Assembly: GCA_028282485.1 (NCBI GenBank)
Contig: JANQHU010000420.1
Location: 1-10,455 of the forward strand
Source of the DNA: Bacillota bacterium
Lineage (GTDB): Bacteria; Bacillota; UBA4882; UBA8346
Direction of reading: 5' to 3'
Length of the DNA: 10,455 nt
In this document: positions 1 to 6,872 of the stretch, piece by piece
How the letters are laid out: each line of letters opens with the position of its first letter
Numbering within the stretch: the first letter of the stretch is position 1
Translations under genes and position numbers: made by a program
Notes under the pieces: generated by a model
The model's input: the letters and a program-made list of their open reading frames with translations, nothing else
What the model was told of the DNA's origin: nothing
Database searches by the model: none

Positions 1-584
1 TAGATTTCGCCTTTGACAAAAGTTTGATATAATTGTTTAACTGCTAAGGTTGACTCCTCATTAATCCCACCAATAATCCGGTTATTCTCCACTAATTCAA
101 TCAAAATTTTTCCCGGCAAAACTCGTTCGGGAGAATGAGCTACCAAAACCTCTTCGCCAATCTGCAACCCTGATTCTGCTAAAATTGGACAAATTAAATC
201 CTGAATTGTTCCTGTAGGAGAAGTTGATTCTAAAACAACCATATTTCCAGCACGTAAAAAAGGCAAGATGGATTTCGTAGCGGCAATCACATAGGACATA
301 TCCGCCTGTTTAGTTTCTGTGATGGGAGTTGGCACGGTAATTATAAAAACATCTGCCTCTTCGGGAATAGTTCGGCTCCGGAGATTACCAGAAGTAACTG
401 CTGCTTGAACCAAAATATCCAGGTAGGGTTCACTGATCATCACTTTTCCTTGATTTAAAGCAGTTACTATTTCCTGATTAACATCTACTCCTAATATCTC
501 ATGGCCGTGAGTGGCAAACATAGCAGCTGTAGGTAAGCCAATATAACCTAATCCTAAAATACAAATCTTTTTTTTGATTACCAT
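1..584 (-). CDS. wecC: UDP-N-acetyl-D-mannosamine 6-dehydrogenase, N-terminal part (cut by window edge)
   Basis: This is the first 194 codons of a nucleotide-sugar 6-dehydrogenase that continues beyond the left edge. Visible are the N-terminal Rossmann NAD site GLGYIGLPTA (residues 11-20), the SEPYL segment (51-55), VPTPITE (84-90), ESTSPTGT (119-126) and HSPERVLPGK (150-159). The HSPERVLPG and NNRIIGG segments are typical of the WecC/EpsD group, which oxidises UDP-ManNAc to UDP-ManNAcA using two NAD+, rather than of UDP-glucose dehydrogenases. The catalytic cysteine and the C-terminal domain lie outside the window, so substrate and intactness are not proven. The ATG is four bases past the stop of the upstream phosphoglycosyl transferase gene, with GGAG inside the end of that gene as a probable ribosome-binding site, so the two are probably co-transcribed and translationally coupled. 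Codons 4-6 contain a run of eight A (568-575). Confidence 0.9.
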   Translation of the reverse strand, partial: MVIKKKICILGLGYIGLPTAAMFATHGHEILGVDVNQEIVTALNQGKVMISEPYLDILVQAAVTSGNLRSRTIPEEADVFIITVPTPITETKQADMSYVIAATKSILPFLRAGNMVVLESTSPTGTIQDLICPILAESGLQIGEEVLVAHSPERVLPGKILIELVENNRIIGGINEESTLAVKQLYQTFVKGEI

Positions 585-588
585 TTAT

Positions 589-2130
589 CTAGTAAGCTCC
601 TTTTCTCGCCAAAACTACTTTAATGGTTCTAATTAACAGGGTAATGTCCAGCCAAAAAGACCAATTGCGGACATACCAGGCATCTAAGGCCAGCCTTCCT
701 TCAAATTCAATATCATTTCGTCCCCGCACCTGCCAAAGGCCTGTAATTCCCGGAGTAGTGTTTAAGATGGTGTCAGTATAATAAGACATGCGCTCTCTTT
801 CCCGCGGCAGATAAGGTCTGGGGCCAACCAGGCTCATTTCGCCATTTAAAACATTAAAAATCTGGGGCAATTCATCAAGGCTAAATTTTCGTAACCATTT
901 CCCAATTTTAGTAATGCGCGGGTCATAGGCCTTCAATTTAGCAAATTGCTCCCATTCCGCCTTAGCATCGGGATGCTTCTTTAAATATTCTTCCAAAATC
1001 AAATCACTATTGGCGTGCATGGTACGAAACTTATAACATTCAAATTCCTGGCCTTTTTTACCAATGCGCTTACCAACATGAAGTACCTCTCCTTCCGGAG
1101 AATCCTTTTTAATTAGCCAGGCAATAACCGCCATCAAGGGTAAAGACAAAACCATTATTAAACTACCAAAGGCTAAGTCAAAAAATCTTTTCAGAATATA
1201 ATTTTGATAAACCAAGAGGTTATTACGCACCCGAAGCATTACCACCCGCTGGTTAAACAAAGGGTCCGCTTCTAGATTACTAAGGGGCATCCCCTGTAAA
1301 TCCGGAATCACTGTTAAATTTTTGACTAAAGGTTGTAAGCGATACACAATATCTAAGAGCTCCTGTCTTTGGATCTCCGGAATAGCTACGATAACTTCAT
1401 TAACTCCACTTTTAGTAATCGCTTTCTCAAGATTATGCAAATCACCTATCACCGGATGCTTTTTAAAATGATGGACTTTATTTTGGGAATAGTTTTCGTC
1501 AATAATTCCCACAATCTCATAGCCTAAATCCGCTTCTTCCTCAAAAGTTTTAATTAAAAAATTAATACTTTCTCTAATCCCCACAATAACTACTGGTTTG
1601 GACCATAACCCGCAAAAAATCAAAAACTTTTTAATCAAGTGACGGCTCGTTACCAAAAAACAGCAAGAAAAGAACCAGCCAAAGACGACAAAATAGCGGG
1701 GGGTCACATTGATAATCCCCGTAAAAAATAGGATTCCAATGGTAAAAATAGTGGCATATGTAGAAATTTTAATTATTTTTTCAGCATACTGCCAAAACGA
1801 TAAACGTTTATTATAAATTCCATCGTAAATAATAAAACTCTGGTAAATCAAAGGAATAATATAATAAATAATTTGGGAGTTAAATTCATTAAAAGAAAAT
1901 TGAAACTTATAAGGAAAAAAAAGAGCGCTGATATAAACAGAAGTTAAAATAGCTAGCCAAATGGATAAATAATCATTTAGAACATAGATTAGCGGCACTA
2001 AACGCCGCAATATTTGATTAAGATTCCCTTCTTTACTAATTGCAGAAATTAGATTCTCAAATATCCCTTTATTAGCGGATATTTCTTTGTTTTGCGCTGT
2101 AGAATAATTTTTATACGCTTTTAAAGCCAA
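589..2130 (-). CDS. wbaP: WbaP-like undecaprenyl-phosphate hexose-1-phosphate transferase (large polyprenyl-P phosphoglycosyl transferase)
   Basis: This membrane enzyme of 513 residues probably moves a hexose 1-phosphate (galactose or glucose in studied relatives) from its UDP-sugar to undecaprenyl phosphate, the first step of repeat-unit synthesis. The N-terminal part has hydrophobic segments at about 45-72, 88-102, 124-141 and 146-162. A CoA-binding-like Rossmann domain follows (about 178-255, VVIVGIRES then IVGIIDE). The C-terminal catalytic domain starts with the re-entrant hydrophobic segment (about 313-340) and has KFRTM (367-371), the Asp-Glu catalytic dyad in SLDELPQ (D419, E420), GPRPYLPRERERM (436-448) and PGITGLWQVRGR. 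GPRPYLPRERERM is a strong WbaP-type signature. The start is TTG, supported by AGGGGG at 2139-2144, eight bases upstream. The gene lies 60 bp after the BY-kinase; some WbaP homologues are kinase substrates. The exact sugar is not determined. Confidence 0.92.
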   Translation of the reverse strand: MALKAYKNYSTAQNKEISANKGIFENLISAISKEGNLNQILRRLVPLIYVLNDYLSIWLAILTSVYISALFFPYKFQFSFNEFNSQIIYYIIPLIYQSFIIYDGIYNKRLSFWQYAEKIIKISTYATIFTIGILFFTGIINVTPRYFVVFGWFFSCCFLVTSRHLIKKFLIFCGLWSKPVVIVGIRESINFLIKTFEEEADLGYEIVGIIDENYSQNKVHHFKKHPVIGDLHNLEKAITKSGVNEVIVAIPEIQRQELLDIVYRLQPLVKNLTVIPDLQGMPLSNLEADPLFNQRVVMLRVRNNLLVYQNYILKRFFDLAFGSLIMVLSLPLMAVIAWLIKKDSPEGEVLHVGKRIGKKGQEFECYKFRTMHANSDLILEEYLKKHPDAKAEWEQFAKLKAYDPRITKIGKWLRKFSLDELPQIFNVLNGEMSLVGPRPYLPRERERMSYYTDTILNTTPGITGLWQVRGRNDIEFEGRLALDAWYVRNWSFWLDITLLIRTIKVVLARKGAY

Positions 2131-2190
2131 GAAAGAAGCCCCCTAAAAATAAATTCCTCACCTAACTACTATTTTTAAAACAATTATTTT

Positions 2191-2876
2191 TCAACTATCA
2201 TTACTATAATAATAATAATATTTCATATATTCTTTATTAATTTCAATTTTATTTAAGACCACTCCTAAAATCTTGGCATGGGCTTTTTCTAAAATTTCTT
2301 TTGATTGGACCGCAATGGCTGGCTTGACAATCTGGGTATTTACTACAAAAATAATGCCGTCTACTAAAGGAGCAATAATCGTGGTATCCGAAACGGCTAA
2401 TACTGGTGGTGCATCCACTAGTATATAATCATAAGCCGGATCCTGCTTTATTTTCTCAAACAGACCAACAAACCGTTCAGAGCTTAACAATTCGGAAGGA
2501 TTAGGAGGTATCGGACCCACCGCCAATAACTGCAAATTAATAATTTCCGTATTTTGGACAACTTCTTGATAGTTAAGATTTTCTACCAAAATATTAGTAA
2601 TTCCAATTCTTTTTTGACCAAATATTTTATGTTGTGTTGGTTTCCGTAAATCACAATCAATTATTAAGACCTTTTTACCTAGCTGGGATAAAGCAATTGC
2701 CGTATTAGATAAATTAGTTGATTTTCCCTCCCCCGGTCCGGCACTAGTAAACATAATCAGTTTTAATTTTTGATTAGTCGAGCTTTCGGCTATTGAATAT
2801 TAGTACGAATGGTGCGGTAAGATTCCGCAATTAATGATTTAGCATCATTATTAATTAGAAAAGTTTGATTTGACAT
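2191..2876 (-). pseudogene. BY-type capsule tyrosine kinase (CpsD/CapB/YwqD family), frameshifted near the N-terminus
   Basis: BY-kinases autophosphorylate a C-terminal tyrosine cluster and regulate polysaccharide export with a Wzz-type partner. The natural start is ATG at 2876, six bases after AAGGTGG (2883-2889). Twenty-eight codons follow, including ESYRTIR (residues 18-24), which matches the ExxRxxR oligomerisation motif, before TAG at 2790-2792. The rest of the protein is in another frame. It opens just upstream and has its first ATG at 2754, which lacks a ribosome-binding site. That body (187 residues from this ATG) has Walker A SAGPGEGKST (4-13), Walker A' VLIIDCD (29-35), Walker B ILVDAPP (111-117) and tyrosines 176 and 179-183 before the stop. 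Family alignment expects about 13 residues between NIQ and TSAGPGEGKS, and the second frame reads through toward NIQ, so one gene appears split by a net -1 or +2 shift. A sequencing error would look the same. Family assignment is very secure; disruption is seen in this sequence only. Confidence 0.85.
2206..2220. repeat. (ATA)5 trinucleotide repeat encoding five consecutive tyrosines
   Basis: Five perfect ATA units on the plus strand read as five TAT codons on the minus strand and encode Y179-Y183 of the BY-kinase body. Copy-number change by replication slippage would add or remove tyrosines without shifting the frame. Whether the number varies between strains cannot be seen here. Confidence 0.9.
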
Positions 2877-2882
2877 TTAAAA

Positions 2883-2889
2883 CCACCTT
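2883..2889 (-). promoter_or_regulatory. Ribosome-binding site that fixes the BY-kinase start
   Basis: AAGGTGG on the minus strand lies six bases before the ATG at 2876. It shows that the true translation start is the 28-codon segment and not the internal ATG at 2754, which has only AT-rich sequence without a Shine-Dalgarno match in front of it. This is the main evidence that the downstream kinase frame has lost its own N-terminus. Confidence 0.8.
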
Positions 2890-2921
2890 GTCTTTTTTAG
2901 CTCTATCAACTGACTTTTTCG

Positions 2922-4364
2922 TTATTTCTTAAGTTGTTTCTGCTTTTCCCGGGCCAGTAATTTATCATTAAAATCCGGGATGCTTCCGAAAACCGGTAAA
3001 TCAAGATAATGTTTCACATCGTCCACCGTTGCAATAGTTTTATTAACAGTTTCGATTAAGAGCACCAAACCGATACTAATAAATAGACCTAAAAAGATAC
3101 TAATAATCATATTTAATCTTTTATTAGGTTTAATGGGTGCTTTGGCAGCCACCGCTTTATCAATAATCTGGACATCATTAATAGTCATTGCTTGATTGAT
3201 GCGCGCCTCTTCATTGCGTTTGGCTAAGGTAATATAGATCTCTTGAGCTACGTCAACGTCACGAATTAATTTAGTTAATTCTTGCTCCAGTAACGGCAGT
3301 TTGGCAACATCTTCCTCTTTACCCTTACTAATTTTGGAGACTTCTTCTTTTTCAGCTAAAATTGCATTAATTTCCGATTCTAGTTGCAATTTTTTTTGTA
3401 ATAATTCTTGAATCACCGGGGTATAGTTGTTAGCCTTCTCTTTAATAATGGTTTGGATTTCTGAATTAAGTTTCTTCGTTTCCGTTTCTATTTGTTTCCT
3501 TAAATTCAAAACTTTAGGATCAGAATCAGAGTATTGTTGCAATACGCGAACCAATTTTGCTTGAAACTGGGCTATTTTTTCCTTATATCGTTTTAACTTA
3601 GGGCTGTCTTTCACAAAATTTTGTTCTTCCATCGACAATTGATTTTTAATACTCACCAATTTCGCCTGAGCTGCCGCCAGGTCAATCTGATTTTTAGCCA
3701 CAATTTTGTTAATGGCATTAAGATGCTCTACCACCGATTTGGTTTCTTCATCAGAGGAAATAATTTTATGGGTCTGTTTATACCTACGTAAGGCTTCTTC
3801 AGCATGTTGCAAATCTTTTTTAGCTTCATCAAGACGCTCTTTAATAAACATACTGAAACCGCTCTGCTCATCTTGATTCATACTCATTACTTTGTTAAAA
3901 AAGTTTTCCACCAAAGTATCCGCTAGTAATTTGGCCGTCATTCCTTCTTCTGCATGAGCAATTACTTTAATGATATAAGATTCTTTAATAGGTTTAATTT
4001 TAATTAATTCCAACATATCTTCATAAGATAAAGACTCCGGCAATTCTCCGTAAACTTTAGCAAAAGTATTGGTAACCACAAAACGACTTCTTAAAATCTC
4101 CATGTAGGTGGTGATTAGCTGCTGTAACTCCATAGGATTCACTTGAGATTGCTGTTTTAACAAAGAGTTCTCTAAGCCTTTAACCTGCTTAATTCGCAGG
4201 CTACTAGTGGCTTCATAAACTGGGGTAATTGAAATATTTAAAATCAAAGCTGCTAAAATACTAAAAACCGTAAACAGAACAATTATTAAAATTCGTTTCT
4301 TAATTATGCGCAATAAATAAACTAGTTTATCAATCCCATTATTATTTTCATTAATCATATTCAT
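2922..4364 (-). CDS. Wzz/GNVR-type polysaccharide co-polymerase (chain-length determinant)
   Basis: This 480-residue membrane protein is of the polysaccharide co-polymerase class, which sets chain length and activates the partner BY-kinase. A first membrane helix (about 24-45) is followed by the Wzz domain (TPVYEATSSLRI, 47-58). A long extracytoplasmic region follows, rich in Lys, Glu and Gln and predicted coiled coil (about 165-390, including DPKVLNLRKQIE at 282-293). Then come the proline motif APIKPNKR (409-416), a second helix (about 417-438) and a cytoplasmic tail with VDDVKHYLDLPVFGSIPDF, the segment that contacts the kinase in characterised systems. The long coiled coil is more GumC/Wzc-like than the short CapA type. 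It lies 45 bp upstream of the kinase gene. The ATG start is reasonable, but purine-rich GGGGGAAGGCGGG sits rather far (13 or more bases) in front of it, so initiation may be weak. Confidence 0.93.
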   Translation of the reverse strand: MNMINENNNGIDKLVYLLRIIKKRILIIVLFTVFSILAALILNISITPVYEATSSLRIKQVKGLENSLLKQQSQVNPMELQQLITTYMEILRSRFVVTNTFAKVYGELPESLSYEDMLELIKIKPIKESYIIKVIAHAEEGMTAKLLADTLVENFFNKVMSMNQDEQSGFSMFIKERLDEAKKDLQHAEEALRRYKQTHKIISSDEETKSVVEHLNAINKIVAKNQIDLAAAQAKLVSIKNQLSMEEQNFVKDSPKLKRYKEKIAQFQAKLVRVLQQYSDSDPKVLNLRKQIETETKKLNSEIQTIIKEKANNYTPVIQELLQKKLQLESEINAILAEKEEVSKISKGKEEDVAKLPLLEQELTKLIRDVDVAQEIYITLAKRNEEARINQAMTINDVQIIDKAVAAKAPIKPNKRLNMIISIFLGLFISIGLVLLIETVNKTIATVDDVKHYLDLPVFGSIPDFNDKLLAREKQKQLKK

Positions 4365-4394
4365 GCTAAATAAATAACCCGCCTTCCCCCAGAT

Positions 4395-4616
4395 TTAAGA
4401 TATTTGCCATCTTTGGCTTAAACACTTTAGGGCAAAATTAATATTTTCTTCTAAAACTTCAATTACAACGTCATATTCCAAAGAGGATAACATTTCTAAC
4501 TTTGCAGGATCATCTAGAATTAGCTTTTCTCCTATTAACTCATTAATTTGAAATTGTTCGTAACCTAGAGCCGCTAATTGTTTGATTAATTCTCTTACAT
4601 ATTCAAACTTAGACAT
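4395..4616 (-). CDS. Small acidic protein of unknown function, first gene of the wzz operon
   Basis: The product is 73 residues long and I do not recognise its family. It has no signal peptide or membrane segment, and its net charge is about -6. It reads as mainly helical: FEYVRELIKQLAALGY (4-19), FQINELIGEKLIL (22-34), then a DDP turn (35-37) and a longer acidic stretch through VIEVLEENINFALKCL (51-66). The ATG at 4616 is chosen because AGAGAGGA lies about nine bases upstream. An in-frame TTG at 4637, seven codons earlier, has no good site. The gene is 30 bp upstream of wzz and downstream of a convincing promoter, so it is the leading gene of the operon and may act with the co-polymerase or kinase, as a regulator or adaptor. 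That role is inference from position only. Confidence 0.7.
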   Translation of the reverse strand: MSKFEYVRELIKQLAALGYEQFQINELIGEKLILDDPAKLEMLSSLEYDVVIEVLEENINFALKCLSQRWQIS

Positions 4617-4731
4617 AATCCAAAATCCTCTCTTCAAAAATAATTAATGATATGAATATTACATATTAATTTATAATCAACAACCATAGCTAAATATGTC
4701 ATCATCATCAAATTAACTTTATTGTAATTCT

Positions 4732-4740
4732 ATTATACCA
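4732..4740 (-). promoter_or_regulatory. Extended -10 promoter for the small-protein/wzz/kinase operon
   Basis: The minus strand reads TGGTATAAT, a perfect -10 hexamer (4732-4737) preceded by the TGn extension. No good -35 box lies 16-18 bases upstream, which suits an extended -10 or activator-dependent promoter. The start point would be near 4725, leaving a leader of about 110 bases before the ATG at 4616. The site lies downstream of the hairpin terminator of the previous genes, as expected for a new transcription unit. Confidence 0.6.
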
Positions 4741-4760
4741 AAAATTTCATAGATATCCAT

Positions 4761-4772
4761 AACATTAATGTT
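4761..4772. promoter_or_regulatory. Perfect 12-bp palindrome upstream of the promoter, possible operator
   Basis: AACATTAATGTT is its own reverse complement. It is centred about 40 bases upstream of the predicted transcription start (near 4725), where activators of promoters without a -35 box often bind. No regulator is identified and the surrounding DNA is AT-rich, so chance occurrence is possible. Confidence 0.35.
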
Positions 4773-4800
4773 AAAAAAGCGTTAATTTATTAAAAAAGCG
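4771..4800. repeat. Two direct copies of TTAAAAAAGCG, 19 bp apart
   Basis: Identical 11-mers occupy 4771-4781 and 4790-4800, one on each side of an AT-rich spacer, between the hairpin terminator and the promoter. On the minus strand they read CGCTTTTTTAA, so each adds a T-run after the terminator. They could aid termination or bind a protein. The first copy overlaps the palindrome by two bases. Confidence 0.5.
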
Positions 4801-4809
4801 ACAATATTT

Positions 4810-4847
4810 AAAAAATATCATGTTTCATTTTCAGAAACATGATATTT
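4810..4847 (-). terminator. Probable intrinsic terminator after the dehydratase gene
   Basis: Arms at 4813-4826 and 4834-4847 form a perfect 14-bp inverted repeat (AAATATCATGTTTC and its complement) with a seven-base loop. On the minus strand the stem runs into TTTTTT, partly within the stem. The plus-strand side lacks a T-tract. It lies 49 bp after the dehydratase stop and upstream of the next promoter. The stem is AT-rich with only four G-C pairs, so termination may be partial. Confidence 0.65.
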
Positions 4848-4895
4848 ATCAAAACAAAATATGGTTTGAGCCTTACCTTAATAGCTTCGCAATGA

Positions 4896-6836
4896 TCAGC
4901 CACGGGTCGCGTAACTGCTTACATCTGGGGAGAGCACCTCAAAATTATCAGTTTTAATTACTGTCTCCTTCCCTTTAACTCTTTCCGGTTGATAGCGCGG
5001 AATCAGATCCCTTAAAATAATTACTAATTGTTCGGCATCCCCATTTAACCATTCCCATAATAGAGTTAAACCCCGGGCTAAAACACTATGTTCCGGTTTC
5101 GGTAAGGAAGAAATAAAAATTCTCTGATGTTTAGTGGACTGGTGCCCTTCTTCAGAAGTAAAAATCTCCTCATAAAGCTTTTCTCCGGGGCGAATGCCCG
5201 TGAACTCAATTTTAATGTCTTTCTCAACCACTAGGCCCGAAAGTCTGATCAACTCTTTAGCTAAATCCACAATCTTGACAGGCTTGCCCATATCTAAAAC
5301 AAAAATTTCGCCACCGCCACCTAAGGCTCCCGCTTGAATTACTAATTGCACCGCTTCAGGAATGGTCATAAAAAAGCGGGTCATTTCCGGATGGGTAATT
5401 GTTATCGGACCTCCTCCGGCAATTTGTTTCCGAAAAAGAGGAACCACACTGCCTCGACTTCCCAAAACATTACCAAACCGCACGGCCATAAACTTAGTCT
5501 GACTACGGGCATTAAGATCTTGAATTACTAACTCGGCTACTCTCTTGGTGGCACCCATCACCGAAGTTGGATTAACCGCTTTATCTGTTGAAATCAAAAC
5601 AAAACGTTTGCAACGATATTCATCACTAAGTTCGGCCAGATTTTTAGTCCCAAAGACATTATTTTTAATAGCCTCATCGGGAGCGGCTTCCATTAGAGGC
5701 ACATGCTTATGAGCCGCCGCATGAAAAACAACTGTAGGACGATATTTAGCAAAAACTTTTCCCAATTTGCGCCGATCACGAATGTCGGCAATAACTGGAA
5801 TTTGATTCAACTCCGGATAAGTAGCGGCTAATTCTTGCGTAATTTCGTAAATAGAATTTTCGCCCCGTCCCAAAAGAATTAGGGTTTGGGGTTGAAACTT
5901 AGCGATCTGCCGACACAACTCCGAACCAATACTACCACCCGCTCCGGTTATTAAGACTTCTTCACCTTTTAAATACCCGGCTACATCATCCAGATCTAAT
6001 TTTACTGGTTCCCGGCCCAGTAAATCTTCAATGGCTACCTCTCTTAATTGTTTTAAAATAACCTTGCCACTAATAATCTCCGCTACCGCCGGAGTTATTT
6101 TAATATGTACTTTTTTAGTTTGACAAAGTTCAATAATCTTCTTGATCTCTGCTTTAGGAGCGGCAGGCATGGCAATAATTAATTCTTCAATTTGATGGGC
6201 CTCAATGGCCCAAATCAGATCTTTGCGAGTCCCAATAATCGGCACTCCGTGTAAACGTTTCCCTTGCTTGGCCGGATCATCATCGATAAAGCCCACGGGT
6301 TGATATTGATGGCGTAACTCTTTAAAAATCTCTCGAATAATAACCGAACCCGCTTCCCCGGCTCCCACAATCAGCAAATTTTTTCGGGGCTCTACCAGAC
6401 ATTCTTTGCTATGTTTTTGTCTTTGATGATACCATTCCCGCCGGAGCCGTAGGGTAAACCGCATACTCCCTAATACTAAAATAGTCATTAACCAATCAAT
6501 AACCAATAAGGCTTTTGAGGCCACAAAAGGTAAGATGGCTAACTGTTGCGCCACTAGCACTAATAACCACAAGACACCTGAAGATACGGTTGCTGCTTTA
6601 ATTACTAAAAAAAATTCTGGTATACTGCTATAGCGCCATAAACTTTGATAAAGACGAAACCACGAGAAAATCCCCAACCTAACCAAAGTAATTGATGTGA
6701 CAATTAATACCCAACTCTCTAAATAATCCACTGGAATTATGCCATCAAAGCGTAAGACCAAAGCTAAAAAAGAAGCCAGATTAATTAATATAATATCAAT
6801 TGCCACTTGGAATAAATATTGTCGTTTCAATTTCAT
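4896..6836 (-). CDS. Membrane UDP-sugar 4,6-dehydratase (CapD/PglF/WbpM family)
   Basis: At 646 residues this has the full length of the membrane-bound FlaA1-type dehydratases, which usually convert UDP-GlcNAc to the 4-keto-6-deoxy sugar, a precursor of QuiNAc, FucNAc and bacillosamine. The N-terminal part has four hydrophobic segments (about 8-28, 42-60, 82-104 and 108-125). A first Rossmann domain follows (NLLIVGAGEAGS, 153-164; VGFIDDDP, 181-188). The catalytic short-chain dehydrogenase domain has ITGAGGSIGSE (296-306), HAAAHKHVPLME (372-383), STDKAVNPT (416-424) and MGATK, where Met427 stands in the usual Tyr position four residues before Lys431. That Met-xxx-Lys pattern marks the dehydratases of this family. 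ATG is preceded by AGGGTGAG. The gene is 36 bp after the small phosphoglycosyl transferase and is last before the hairpin terminator. An epimerase-type product cannot be fully excluded. Confidence 0.93.
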   Translation of the reverse strand: MKLKRQYLFQVAIDIILINLASFLALVLRFDGIIPVDYLESWVLIVTSITLVRLGIFSWFRLYQSLWRYSSIPEFFLVIKAATVSSGVLWLLVLVAQQLAILPFVASKALLVIDWLMTILVLGSMRFTLRLRREWYHQRQKHSKECLVEPRKNLLIVGAGEAGSVIIREIFKELRHQYQPVGFIDDDPAKQGKRLHGVPIIGTRKDLIWAIEAHQIEELIIAMPAAPKAEIKKIIELCQTKKVHIKITPAVAEIISGKVILKQLREVAIEDLLGREPVKLDLDDVAGYLKGEEVLITGAGGSIGSELCRQIAKFQPQTLILLGRGENSIYEITQELAATYPELNQIPVIADIRDRRKLGKVFAKYRPTVVFHAAAHKHVPLMEAAPDEAIKNNVFGTKNLAELSDEYRCKRFVLISTDKAVNPTSVMGATKRVAELVIQDLNARSQTKFMAVRFGNVLGSRGSVVPLFRKQIAGGGPITITHPEMTRFFMTIPEAVQLVIQAGALGGGGEIFVLDMGKPVKIVDLAKELIRLSGLVVEKDIKIEFTGIRPGEKLYEEIFTSEEGHQSTKHQRIFISSLPKPEHSVLARGLTLLWEWLNGDAEQLVIILRDLIPRYQPERVKGKETVIKTDNFEVLSPDVSSYATRG

Positions 6837-6872
6837 CTTTTCTCACCCTACCATCAAATTTTTTCTAAATTT

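Noticed and set aside
2790..2876. Programmed ribosomal frameshift joining the two kinase frames
   Set aside because: The codons before TAG (ACT AAT ATT CAA) contain no slippery X-XXY-YYZ heptamer, and no Shine-Dalgarno-like stimulator sits at a suitable distance. Mutation or sequence error is simpler.
5346..5531. Plus-strand 61-codon ORF inside the dehydratase gene
   Set aside because: It lies antisense to a conserved, clearly coding segment, with no ribosome-binding site and no recognisable protein features.
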